From: Methylobacterium sp. DB0501
Lineage (GTDB): Bacteria; Pseudomonadota; Alphaproteobacteria; Rhizobiales; Beijerinckiaceae
NCBI RefSeq assembly: GCF_011043735.1
Contig: NZ_JAAKGV010000031.1
Location: forward strand, 1-57,514
Direction of reading: 5' to 3'
Length of the DNA: 57,514 nucleotides
Shown: positions 8,377 to 17,473 of the stretch, piece after piece
Layout of the letters: every line of letters begins with the position of its first letter
Position numbering within the stretch: the stretch's first letter is position 1
Notes under the pieces: model-generated
The model's database searches: none
Seen by the model: only the letters and a program-made list of their open reading frames with translations
Told to the model about the DNA's origin: nothing
Made by a program: the position numbers and the translations under genes

Positions 8377-8441
8377 GAGAGCACCCAGACCGCGAATCCG
8401 ATCTCTGGCCCGACCAGTTGCCCGACCTCTTCCGGAGCCGA

Positions 8442-9905
<1,464 letters not shown>

Positions 9906-9929
9906 GGGCTTTCACCGCTCCGCCTTCCC

Positions 9930-9969
9930 CCCTTTCCCGGATCTGCTTGCCAGGGGGGCCGGGAAAGGG
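9930..9969. terminator. convergent hairpin between degP and the flagellar block
   Basis: Perfect 11-bp arms (9930-9940 and 9959-9969) with an 18-base loop lie between two converging transcription units, so it may serve both strands. Confidence 0.55.
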
Positions 9970-10004
9970 CCCGACGCGCCTTCTTGGGGAGAGCGGCGAC
10001 AGAC

Positions 10005-10451
10005 CTACGACCGCACCTCCCGCTTCGCGACGAAATTGATCTCGTCGACCAGCACGTCCTTGACCACGTCCCCGCCGAGCCGCTCGTTCACCTTCGCCCG
10101 CACCTCGGCGAGCCGCCGGGTGATGTCGTATTTCGCCAGGCGGCGGAAATCGAGGGTCGGGTCGGAATAGATCTGGCGGAAGGCCTCGTCGACCACGAAG
10201 GCGTTGGGCGGCACCGGCAGGGTGTGCATCAGCTTGGCGTCGGCCGTGAAGACCAGGACCGCGATGACGTAGCCCTGCACCCTGCCGTCGGCGATCATCG
10301 GAATGTTGATCGGCGCGAGCTTCTGGTACTGGAGGCCCTCCAGGTACGGCTCGGTCTTCTTGCTGAACAGGCCGCCGCCGAAGGTCACCGCGCCGTAGCA
10401 CGACGCGATGGTGACGGCGCAGATCCACAGGCCGGTGATCAGGATCTTCAT
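10005..10451 (-). CDS. membrane-anchored periplasmic protein, FliL-like (flagellar block)
   Basis: A 148-residue protein with a single transmembrane helix at about residues 4-27 and a periplasmic domain of about 120 residues. The layout resembles FliL, the stator-associated protein: a strand pair (GYVIAVLVFTADA), then a helix, then a C-terminal VKDVLVDEINFV strand like the end of FliL. The identity is inferred from layout and context, not from a clear signature. Its ATG overlaps the stop of the FlgN-like gene (ATGA, 10448-10451), so the two are translationally coupled. It is the last gene of the flagellar block. It could instead be an unnamed rhizobial flagellar membrane protein. Confidence 0.55.
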   Translation of the reverse strand: MKILITGLWICAVTIASCYGAVTFGGGLFSKKTEPYLEGLQYQKLAPINIPMIADGRVQGYVIAVLVFTADAKLMHTLPVPPNAFVVDEAFRQIYSDPTLDFRRLAKYDITRRLAEVRAKVNERLGGDVVKDVLVDEINFVAKREVRS

Positions 10452-10780
10452 GAGCGGAGCGCTCGCGCGCTGTAGGTGCCGTCCGACTCGGCGGCGAGCG
10501 CCACCTGGGCCAGGGTGTCGCCGATCTCCTCCACCGCCCGCAGGTGCAGAGCGACGACCTGCTGGTTGCGGGCGAGCTTGTCGCGCAGGCGCGCGAGGTG
10601 GATCGCCACCGTGGCGTCGAGGGCGGCGACGTCGAGGCCGCGGGTGAGGCGGGTGAGTTCCAGGAGCCCCTGGCTCTTGCGGTGATTGAGGGCGTCGAGG
10701 TCGACCGGGGCCCGGCTCTCCAGCGCCTCGGTCTCCTCCTCGATCACGGCTTCCAGTCGCTTGACGCAGGCGAGCAGCAT
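10448..10780 (-). CDS. FlgN-like export chaperone (helical, flagellar block)
   Basis: A 110-residue, fully helical protein (heptad-like leucines through LEAVIEEETEALE and LARLRDKLARNQQ). Size, helicity and place resemble FlgN, the cytoplasmic chaperone for the hook-filament junction proteins FlgK and FlgL, both encoded upstream in this block. No strict motif proves it, as FlgN proteins diverge strongly. It lies five bases after the rod-binding gene and overlaps the next gene by four bases, so expression is coupled. Confidence 0.6.
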   Translation of the reverse strand: MLLACVKRLEAVIEEETEALESRAPVDLDALNHRKSQGLLELTRLTRGLDVAALDATVAIHLARLRDKLARNQQVVALHLRAVEEIGDTLAQVALAAESDGTYSARALRS

Positions 10781-10785
10781 GGCGG

Positions 10786-11259
10786 TCAGACCTTGGCCGC
10801 GGGATTGGCGGCGTCCGCCGGAGCGACGGCCGGAGCGGCCGGGTGGGCGGCGTTGAGCATCTTGGCGATGCCGATGCCGCCGGCCTTGGCGATCTGGGTG
10901 CCGATCTGCTCGGCCAGCATCGACTTCCAGATGCCGCCGGCATTGCCCTTGCCGTACACGGTCTCGGACTTCTCCGGCATCATCGCCTCGACGAATTGCT
11001 GGAGAACCAATCCCTCGAACTTCTTGTACGGGTCGCTGCCGGCGCCCGAGAGGCTGGTCTGGTTCTGCAGGCCGGTGAGGGTGCCGCGGGCATCGAGCGG
11101 CATGTGGGTCGAGAGGCCGACATCCCGTGCGGCATCGGCGAAGGCGGTGGCGCCCGCGCTGCCGGGCTGCGACAGCTTGGCGACGGCGTCCTGGTAGCGC
11201 GCCGGATCGGCGGCCCGGGCGACGTCGAGCACGATGTCGGAGGGCGGGGTGATGCTCAT
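10786..11259 (-). CDS. rod-binding protein (FlgJ N-terminal domain type)
   Basis: With the start at 11259 (MSITPPSDIVLD) the protein has 157 residues. The conserved rod-binding segment runs from YKKFEGLVLQQFVEAMMP to GIGIAKML. This is the FlgJ N-terminal domain, which caps the growing flagellar rod in the periplasm. The muramidase domain found in enteric FlgJ is absent, as is common in alphaproteobacteria, where a separate lytic enzyme does that job. A much longer reading frame runs upstream, but its extra part overlaps the FliJ-like gene and has no conserved features. Confidence 0.85.
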   Translation of the reverse strand: MSITPPSDIVLDVARAADPARYQDAVAKLSQPGSAGATAFADAARDVGLSTHMPLDARGTLTGLQNQTSLSGAGSDPYKKFEGLVLQQFVEAMMPEKSETVYGKGNAGGIWKSMLAEQIGTQIAKAGGIGIAKMLNAAHPAAPAVAPADAANPAAKV

Positions 11260-11308
11260 CGGCAGATCCGGAAGTCTCGTGGTGAACGGAAGCTGTAAGC
11301 CCGCTGGC

Positions 11309-11725
11309 TTACGGGAGGCTTGCGCCGGGGCGGCCGAGGCGGGCGGCGAGGCCGTCGAGGCGCTCCAGGTCGTCGCGCTTGTCCACCTCGCGGCGGTGAT
11401 CCTCGGCCCGGCGCTCGGTGAGCGCCTCGGCCCGCTTGCGGGCGAGACCGCGCTCGCGCACGGCATCGGCCTGCGCGGCGGCCTCCGCCTCGAGGGCGGT
11501 GGCCTCCGCCGCGAGGTTGCGCAAGCGCCTGGCCGTGGCCTCCAGGAGCATCGGGCCGTGGTCGGAGGAGGCGAGCGCCGCGAGCAGCCGCGCCCGGTCG
11601 GCCTCGATCCCGGCGGCGCGCTCGCGGGTCGCGGCGAGCGCGATCTCGGCCGCGCGGCGCATCTGCTCCTGCACGGTGACGAGGCGCTGGGCGCGCTTCA
11701 GCCGGTCTCCCGTGCCGCCCGCCAT
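11309..11725 (-). CDS. FliJ-like coiled-coil protein (flagellar block)
   Basis: A 138-residue, highly charged, almost entirely helical protein rich in Ala, Arg, Glu and Leu, predicted to form a long coiled coil. FliJ has this form: it is the stalk of the export ATPase complex and binds FliI and FlhA. Both partners are encoded in this block, which supports the guess. The start overlaps the fliR stop (TGATG, 11723-11727). Sequence similarity alone would not identify it, because such coiled coils carry little signal. Confidence 0.55.
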   Translation of the reverse strand: MAGGTGDRLKRAQRLVTVQEQMRRAAEIALAATRERAAGIEADRARLLAALASSDHGPMLLEATARRLRNLAAEATALEAEAAAQADAVRERGLARKRAEALTERRAEDHRREVDKRDDLERLDGLAARLGRPGASLP

Positions 11726-12480
11726 CAGCCGCGCTGCAGCCAGGACGCGTAGCCGAGGAGGAACTGCATCATGAACTCGCCCGCGAGATAGTAGAGCATC
11801 AGGAGACCGCCGAACATCACGAACGGCGTAGCAATGAAGTAGACCGGGATCGTCGGCGTGAGCTTGTTGACGAAGCCCGCCGCCAGGTTGACCAGGATCG
11901 CGTAGATGATGAACGGCGCGGTGATGCGCAGGCCCAACATGAAGGCGGCGGCGACCTGGTCGACGATCCGGGTCAGCATCACCTGGCTGCCGACCCCCTC
12001 GCCGGGCGGGATGCGGGCGTAGGATTCGACGAGACCGCGAAACAGCTCCCAGTGCAGGTCGGCGGCGAACAGGAGCGCGGTCGCAGTGAGCACGATCAGC
12101 CCCTCCACCGCCGGCACCGGGTCGGTGCCCTCGACCGGCGAGCCCGGCATGCCGCCGAACCCCACCATCGTCGAGGTCGCGTTCATCACCGTCTCCAGCA
12201 CCAGGATGAAGATCCGGCCGAGGAAGCCGATCATCAGCCCGGTCAGGGTCTCGCTGACGATCCAGGCAAGGGTCTCGGTCGGCGCTTGCCCGGCGAGCCG
12301 CGGCTCGAATTGCGGCACGATCAGCGGCGCGATGGCGAGCGAGACGGCGCCGGCGATGAGGAGCCGCACCTGCTGCGGCACCCGCGGGCTGGAGAAGCCC
12401 GGGACGACGAGGAGGCAGCCGCCGACCCGGCAGAAGATCAGGAAGACGGCAAGGAAGCTGTCCGGCCCGATCTTCGTCAC
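11725..12480 (-). CDS. fliR: flagellar export-gate protein FliR
   Basis: A 251-residue inner-membrane protein with about six hydrophobic segments, matching the usual length of FliR (about 250-260). FliR, with FliP and FliQ, forms the helical export gate through which rod, hook and filament subunits leave the cytoplasm. Recognisable stretches are CRVGGCLLVVPGFSS near the N-terminus and GLRITAPFIIYAILVNLAAG in the middle. Translation starts at GTG 12480, overlapping the flhA stop in a GTGA arrangement, so synthesis is coupled to FlhA. The 3' end overlaps the FliJ-like start by one base. Confidence 0.93.
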   Translation of the reverse strand: MTKIGPDSFLAVFLIFCRVGGCLLVVPGFSSPRVPQQVRLLIAGAVSLAIAPLIVPQFEPRLAGQAPTETLAWIVSETLTGLMIGFLGRIFILVLETVMNATSTMVGFGGMPGSPVEGTDPVPAVEGLIVLTATALLFAADLHWELFRGLVESYARIPPGEGVGSQVMLTRIVDQVAAAFMLGLRITAPFIIYAILVNLAAGFVNKLTPTIPVYFIATPFVMFGGLLMLYYLAGEFMMQFLLGYASWLQRG

Positions 12481-14561
12481 GATACCGTGCCCAGCGACTT
12501 GATCTCGATGCCGCGGGCGATCTCGAGATGCGACAGCACCGGCAGGGTCGGGAAGATCCGCTCGATGATCATCCGCACGTAGGGCCGGGCATCCGGCGCG
12601 GTGACGAGGGCGAAGCCGTGCGCCTCCTTCATCCGCGAGCGGATCGCCTCCGAGGCCTCGGTGCCGAACTGCTCGACGAGGCGCGGGTCGATGTCGAACT
12701 CCACCACCTCGCCCTTGGCGTCGCGCTTCAGGCTCTGGTGGAACGACAGGTCCCAGCTGGCACCCAGCCGCAGCACGTTGAGCACGCCGTTCTCGGCGAG
12801 GTCGCCGCAGATCTGCTGCGCCATGCGCATCCGCACGTGCTCGGCGATCTGCTCGGCCCGGCGCGCATGCGGGGTGATCTCGGCGATCGCCTCGAGGATC
12901 AGGTGCAGGTTGCGGATCGAGACCCGCTCGGCGAGCAGGAGCTTCAACACCGCCTGGAGGCCGGAATAGGAGATCTGCGACGGACAGATCTCGTCGAGCA
13001 GGCGCTTGTATTCGGGGTCGAGGCGGTCGAGCAGGCCGCGCATGTCCTTGTAGGACAGGAATTGCGGCAGGTTGTTGCGGATCACCTCGGAGAGGTGGGT
13101 CAGCAGCACCGAGGCGCCGTCGATCGGCTCGAAGCCGCCGCGGCGCACCTCGCCGGCATAGGAATCCATCACCCAGAGCGCCTTCAGGCCGAAGGCGGGC
13201 TCGCGCACCTCGTCGCTCGGCACGTCGGGCTTCGGCCCGTCGCCGATCACCACCAGCATCTCCCCCGGCCGGATCTCATGGGCGGCCGCCACGGTGCCGT
13301 GGATCAGGATCTGATAGCCCTTCGCCGGCAGGGCGAGGTTGTCCGAGACCTTGATGTCCGGCACCACGAAGCCGTACTGGCGGGCGAACTTGCGCCGCAT
13401 CTTGGCGACCCGGTGGCCGAGCTCCGACGAGGCCTGGATCTGCGAGGCGGCCTGGCGGCCGAGGCACAGCTCGATCTCCGGGGTCTTGAGCGACTCCTTG
13501 ACCGAATCCTTCTCCTTGGCCTCCGCCTGCTTCACCGCTTCCTCGGCCCTGGCCTTCGCCTCCGCCGCGTCGGCCTGGGCCTGGAGGCGGCGGGGGATCG
13601 TGCGGGCGACGAAGAACAGGAGGCCGCTCAACGCCACGAAGGGCAGGAAGGGCAGGCCCGGCACCAGGGCGAACACGCCCATCATCGCCGCCGCGACCAG
13701 GAGCGCGCGCGGATAGGCGCCGAGCTGCCCGATCACCGCCTGCTCGGCGGTGCCCCGCGTGCCGCCCTTCGAGACCAGGAGGCCGGCGGCGAGGGAGACG
13801 ATGAGCGCCGGGATCTGCGAGACCAGGCCGTCGCCGACCGAGAGCTTGGTGAAGATGTCGGCGGCGGTGCCGAGCGGCAGGCCGTGCCGCGTCGTCCCGA
13901 TGATGATGCCGCCGAAGACGTTGACCGCGATGATGATGAGCGAGGCCACCGCCTCGCCGCGGACGAATTTCGAGGCGCCGTCCATCGAACCGAAGAAGGC
14001 GCTCTCCTCCTCCAGCTCCCGGCGCCGGCGCTGTGCCTCCTTGTCGTCGATCAGCCCGGCATTGAGATCGGCGTCGATCGCCATCTGCTTGCCGGGGATC
14101 GCGTCGAGGGTGAAGCGGGCGCCGACCTCGGCGATGCGGGTCGCGCCCTTGGTGATGACCAGGAAGTTGACGGTGATCAGGATCAGGAACACCACGATCC
14201 CGATCACGAAGTCGCCGCTCATCACGAACTGCGAGAAGCCCTGGATGACGTGGCCGGCGGCGTCCACGCCCTTCTGGCCGTTGGCCAGGATCAGCCGGGT
14301 CGTCGCGATGCCGAGCGCCAGGCGCAGGAGCGTGGCGATCAGCAGCACGGTCGGGAAGGACGAGAATTCGAGCGGCTTCTGGATCCAGAGCGCCACCATC
14401 AGGATCAGCACCGACAGGGCGATCGAGAAGGCGAGCCCGACATCGATGAGCACTGCCGGCACCGGCAGGAACAGCACCGCCAGGATCGCCACGATGCCGG
14501 CCGCGAAGCCGAAATCCCGCCGCGACTTGCGCTCGATTGCCGGCGCCGCGCCCACCGCCAT
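12477..14561 (-). CDS. flhA: flagellar export-apparatus protein FlhA
   Basis: A 694-residue protein, the normal size for FlhA. About eight transmembrane helices fill the first half. The cytoplasmic loop contains the FHIPEP-family region (LDAIPGKQMAIDADLNAGLI), and the C-terminal cytoplasmic domain docks chaperone-substrate complexes. I chose the ATG at 14561 because GGAGG with a following GGAG lies 7-14 bases upstream; an ATG at 14606 adds 15 residues without a ribosome site. Its 3' end overlaps fliR. Confidence 0.95.
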   Translation of the reverse strand: MAVGAAPAIERKSRRDFGFAAGIVAILAVLFLPVPAVLIDVGLAFSIALSVLILMVALWIQKPLEFSSFPTVLLIATLLRLALGIATTRLILANGQKGVDAAGHVIQGFSQFVMSGDFVIGIVVFLILITVNFLVITKGATRIAEVGARFTLDAIPGKQMAIDADLNAGLIDDKEAQRRRRELEEESAFFGSMDGASKFVRGEAVASLIIIAVNVFGGIIIGTTRHGLPLGTAADIFTKLSVGDGLVSQIPALIVSLAAGLLVSKGGTRGTAEQAVIGQLGAYPRALLVAAAMMGVFALVPGLPFLPFVALSGLLFFVARTIPRRLQAQADAAEAKARAEEAVKQAEAKEKDSVKESLKTPEIELCLGRQAASQIQASSELGHRVAKMRRKFARQYGFVVPDIKVSDNLALPAKGYQILIHGTVAAAHEIRPGEMLVVIGDGPKPDVPSDEVREPAFGLKALWVMDSYAGEVRRGGFEPIDGASVLLTHLSEVIRNNLPQFLSYKDMRGLLDRLDPEYKRLLDEICPSQISYSGLQAVLKLLLAERVSIRNLHLILEAIAEITPHARRAEQIAEHVRMRMAQQICGDLAENGVLNVLRLGASWDLSFHQSLKRDAKGEVVEFDIDPRLVEQFGTEASEAIRSRMKEAHGFALVTAPDARPYVRMIIERIFPTLPVLSHLEIARGIEIKSLGTVS

Positions 14562-14711
14562 GACGTCTCCATCCTCCGCGACCGCTTGAGCGAGAGGATG
14601 TGCCATCGCTGGCTTGTGCGGGGGTTGGGGGAAGGGGAGCCGGCGCGGCCCCCGGAAGCCGGTCCCGCCCCGGCCCGCGACGACCGGGTCGGCGGCACGG
14701 CCCCCGAACGC

Positions 14712-14978
14712 TCAGAACCCCGTGGCGATCCGCCCGTAGGCGGCCTCCGCGAAGGCGTGGATCTGCCCGCCGACGAAGGTGCCGGTGACGAGGAGCACCA
14801 GCAGGATCACCACGATCTTCGGCACGAAGGTCAGGGTGACCTCCTGGATCTGGGTGAGCGCCTGCAGGAGCCCCACTGCGACGCCGACCAGCATCGCGGC
14901 GCCGACCGCGGGGCCGGCGGCGACGAGCACCGTCCAGATCGCCGAGCGGACGAGTTCGAGGGCGTCGACCTCGTTCAT
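14712..14978 (-). CDS. fliQ: flagellar export-gate protein FliQ
   Basis: An 88-residue inner-membrane protein with two hydrophobic helices (about residues 15-38 and 50-72), the standard size and topology for FliQ. The central LLQALTQIQEVTLTFVPKI segment is the family hallmark. It forms the export gate with FliP and FliR. It lies 23 bases after flgD, then a 150-base gap without a gene precedes flhA. fliP is not in this block, as in other Rhizobiales where it is encoded elsewhere. Confidence 0.95.
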   Translation of the reverse strand: MNEVDALELVRSAIWTVLVAAGPAVGAAMLVGVAVGLLQALTQIQEVTLTFVPKIVVILLVLLVTGTFVGGQIHAFAEAAYGRIATGF

Positions 14979-15001
14979 GATGGTCTCCTATCCGCCGCTC
15001 C

Positions 15002-15430
15002 CTACTGTATCACGACGCCGGAGGTCAGCAGCACGTCGGTGCCGTTGGTCAGGCGCGCCAGTGCCCCGTCGCTCGTCACCCGCACCGACTGGACGGTGCC
15101 GGTCGTGGTGCCGTCGGCCGAGGTGAGGGTGCGGCCGATCACGGTATCGGCCTGGTCGAGGAAGCTCGAGGCGAGCAGCGAATCGAGCTTCTGGTTGGTC
15201 TTCGTCGCCTGCTCGACCTGCGAGAAGGTGGCGAGCTCGCCGACATACTGCGTCGAGTCCATCGGCTTGGTCGGGTCCTGGTTCTTCAGCTGCGCCATCA
15301 GCAGCGTCAGGAAGGTATCCGAGTTCATCGAGGCGGCGACGGAGCTGCCGGCCTTGGCGGCGGCCGCCGCGGTCGAGGTCGCCGGGGTGGAGCCGCCGGC
15401 GGTGGCGCTGGACGTGCTGGAAACGGACAT
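15002..15430 (-). CDS. flgD: hook-capping protein FlgD
   Basis: A 142-residue protein. The N-terminal FlgD domain is clear: DTFLTLLMAQLKNQDPTKP followed by VGELATFSQVEQ, the segment needed for export and hook cap formation. The C-terminal immunoglobulin-like part of enteric FlgD (total about 230) is short here, as in other rhizobial FlgD proteins. It scaffolds hook assembly and leaves when the hook is complete. The flbT stop lies one base upstream of its start codon, so the two are likely coupled. Confidence 0.93.
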   Translation of the reverse strand: MSVSSTSSATAGGSTPATSTAAAAAKAGSSVAASMNSDTFLTLLMAQLKNQDPTKPMDSTQYVGELATFSQVEQATKTNQKLDSLLASSFLDQADTVIGRTLTSADGTTTGTVQSVRVTSDGALARLTNGTDVLLTSGVVIQ

Positions 15431-15431
15431 G

Positions 15432-15980
15432 TCAGGCCTCCGGGTCGAGGGCGGGCAGGGTCTGGGGAGCGGGGCGGCCTCGCGCGGCCGGGGGCCGCCG
15501 GATGTCCGCTCCCGAAGGGGGGCGCTCCCGGGGGCGTTCGGGCCCGCGGCTGCGGCGGGCGAGGGCGCCGAGCACCGGGACCGGCGCCACGGGCATGTCG
15601 CCCGGGCTCAGGAGCGCGGCTTCGGCGGGGTAGAGCCCACGGAGCTGCTTGAGCGCCTCGTAGAGGCGGCCGGCCTCGATGAGCCCGTGGGCGGCCTCGA
15701 GCCCGTCGCGCAGGGCCGGATCACGGATCGTCGCCAGGAGGCCGTCCCGGATGCCGTCGTAGAGCGACCACGCCGCCTCGGTCCGGGCCGGGTCGATCAG
15801 CATGGTCTGGGCCGCGAAGTAGAGCTGGCGCAACGGCGTCGTCGCTTCCTCCACCTGCAGGACGTGGCTCTCGAGCAGGAAGGTGGCGTCGTTCAGGAGC
15901 TCGATCGCCACCTTCCGGTCGACCCGCAGCACGGCGCCGTTGATGTAGATCCGCTCCCCGGCGCGCAGCGACAGACGCAT
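15432..15980 (-). CDS. flbT: flagellin synthesis regulator FlbT
   Basis: A 182-residue protein from ATG 15980 (MRLSLRAGERIYINGAV), matching the conserved FlbT beginning. In Caulobacter FlbT binds flagellin mRNA and limits its translation until the hook is finished; in some rhizobia it acts positively. A GTG at 15992 overlapping the flaF stop (GTGA) would add four residues and is an equally possible coupled start. The last 45 residues are rich in Pro and Arg, look disordered, and exceed the usual family end. No flagellin gene lies in the window, so its target is elsewhere. Confidence 0.9.
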   Translation of the reverse strand: MRLSLRAGERIYINGAVLRVDRKVAIELLNDATFLLESHVLQVEEATTPLRQLYFAAQTMLIDPARTEAAWSLYDGIRDGLLATIRDPALRDGLEAAHGLIEAGRLYEALKQLRGLYPAEAALLSPGDMPVAPVPVLGALARRSRGPERPRERPPSGADIRRPPAARGRPAPQTLPALDPEA

Positions 15981-15988
15981 GGCGCCGC

Positions 15989-16336
15989 TCACCGCAGCCC
16001 GTCGCGGATCGAGGAATTCACCTCGATCAGGGCGGCGAGGCTGCGCTCGGGCGAGCGCAACACCTCGCCCGCCTCCTGCATGGTCCAGGCGCCAATCGAC
16101 ATCAGGTCGTCGCGCAAAGCCTCCGGCAAGCCGTTCTCGGGCGCCAGCAGGTCCGAGATCAGGACGTTCCAGAGGTCCTGCACGAAGCCGACCGCGGCCG
16201 TCCGCTCGGGGCCGGCGAGGCCACGGATCTCGACGTCGCGCAGGAGGGTGAGCGCCCGGTCGAAGGCGGCGCGCTCGCGCTCGCGGCCGACCTCCGGGGC
16301 GTCCTCCAGGATCTCGGAATAGGAAAAGCGGTACAT
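15989..16336 (-). CDS. flaF: flagellar biosynthesis regulator FlaF
   Basis: A 115-residue protein with the FlaF opening (YRFSYSEILEDAPEVGRERERAAFDRAL) and the central QDLWNVLISDL helix. FlaF pairs with FlbT: in Caulobacter it is needed for flagellin production and secretion and opposes FlbT. The two genes overlap or nearly so, the normal arrangement in alphaproteobacteria. It follows flgL by 55 bases. Confidence 0.92.
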   Translation of the reverse strand: MYRFSYSEILEDAPEVGRERERAAFDRALTLLRDVEIRGLAGPERTAAVGFVQDLWNVLISDLLAPENGLPEALRDDLMSIGAWTMQEAGEVLRSPERSLAALIEVNSSIRDGLR

Positions 16337-16391
16337 CGGGCCGATGCCTCGTCGGTCTGGTGTCGTGCGCGGTCGGGGACGGGCGTCGCGC

Positions 16392-17432
16392 TTACGCGAC
16401 GTATTTCAGGAGCGACAGCCCCTGAAGCTGCGCGGTGAGCGCGTACGAGATGTTGAGCTGCTTCGTCGCGGCGTCGAGCCGGGTCTTGGCCTCGACGGTG
16501 TCGACCGATTCGAGGCGGGAGATCTCCTGGGTCATCAGGGTGGATTGCGCATCGAGCCGGGTGTTGGCGTCGGTGAGCCGCGACTGGGTGCGGCCGAGAT
16601 CAGCCTGGAGCGAGACGAGGCCGGCGCCGCTCTTGCTGAGCAGGCCCATCACCCGGTCGGAGACGGCTCCTTGCGCGTCGGCCGACAGGCCGGTGAGGCC
16701 GAGCCCGGCGACGACCGCCGCCTGGGCGAGCTGGCGGAACGCCGTCTCGTTCGCCGTGACCGAGGTGGTTGCGGACTCGCTCAGCGAGATGCGGCTGGTG
16801 ATGGCGGTGTTGGACGCCTGCGACCAGGTGGTGGCCCAGTTCGAATCGGAGAACTGCGCCGCCACCGTGTTTTCGAGGAACGTCTTGATCTGGTCCGCCG
16901 TCAGGCTCGCGGCCCGGGGATCGCTCGGCGGGAAGGCGAAGGTGTCCTCGAAGGCCTTGAGCGCCGCCGCCTTGGCCGTCGCCGCCGCGTCGGCGCGGAC
17001 CGGCAGGACGTCGGTGTTGGTGCCGGAAAACAGCGCCTGCCCGTTCGCCGAGCTGTTGAGCAGGCCGGTGAGCGAGGTCAGCAGGTCGGCCGACGAGGTC
17101 GCCATGGCGGCGACGCGCTTGTCCGCCGTCAGGCCGGTCAGGCTGCTCAGTTGCGCGTCGGCCGCCTTCTGCATCTGCTGCAGCGCGGTCTGGCTCGCGC
17201 TCAGGCGGAGCGCCGTGACGCCGTTGCCGTCCTTGAGGGAGGCGACCTCCGCCGCATTCTGGCGCAGGCCGAAGCTGCGCCCGACCCCATCGCCGAGGGC
17301 GAGGCCGATATCGGCGTAGCGCTGGCTGACGATCTCCTGAGTCGCCCGGTCGATCTCGCCCTGGAGCCGCATGGCCGCGCTGCGGGGCGCGTTCAGCAGG
17401 CTGAGGCTGGAGATGTAGCTCGTGGTCATCAT
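16392..17432 (-). CDS. flgL: hook-filament junction protein FlgL
   Basis: A 346-residue flagellin-like protein. Both termini are helical coiled-coil regions as in flagellins; the N-terminus has YISSLSLLNAPRSAAMRLQGEIDRA and the C-terminus TKQLNISYALTAQLQGLSLLKYV. FlgL (HAP3) joins the hook, through FlgK, to the filament and is exported by the flagellar system without a signal peptide. The place right after flgK and the lack of a hypervariable surface domain favour FlgL over a true flagellin. It starts 41 bases after the flgK stop. Confidence 0.9.
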   Translation of the reverse strand: MMTTSYISSLSLLNAPRSAAMRLQGEIDRATQEIVSQRYADIGLALGDGVGRSFGLRQNAAEVASLKDGNGVTALRLSASQTALQQMQKAADAQLSSLTGLTADKRVAAMATSSADLLTSLTGLLNSSANGQALFSGTNTDVLPVRADAAATAKAAALKAFEDTFAFPPSDPRAASLTADQIKTFLENTVAAQFSDSNWATTWSQASNTAITSRISLSESATTSVTANETAFRQLAQAAVVAGLGLTGLSADAQGAVSDRVMGLLSKSGAGLVSLQADLGRTQSRLTDANTRLDAQSTLMTQEISRLESVDTVEAKTRLDAATKQLNISYALTAQLQGLSLLKYVA

Positions 17433-17473
17433 CGGGTGTGAGCCTCCGTCTCAGGGATCGACGCCGCGACCGC

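Noticed and set aside
12528..16322. A 1264-codon open frame on the plus strand across the flagellar genes
   Set aside because: It runs opposite to flhA, fliQ, flgD, flbT and flaF, which have clear family motifs. Its translation is low-complexity Arg/Asp/Gly/Leu, as expected of an antisense frame in high-GC DNA.
16392..17432. FlgL gene as a flagellin
   Set aside because: Directly after flgK, about 346 residues and without a variable surface domain; FlgL is the better fit, though both share coiled-coil ends.
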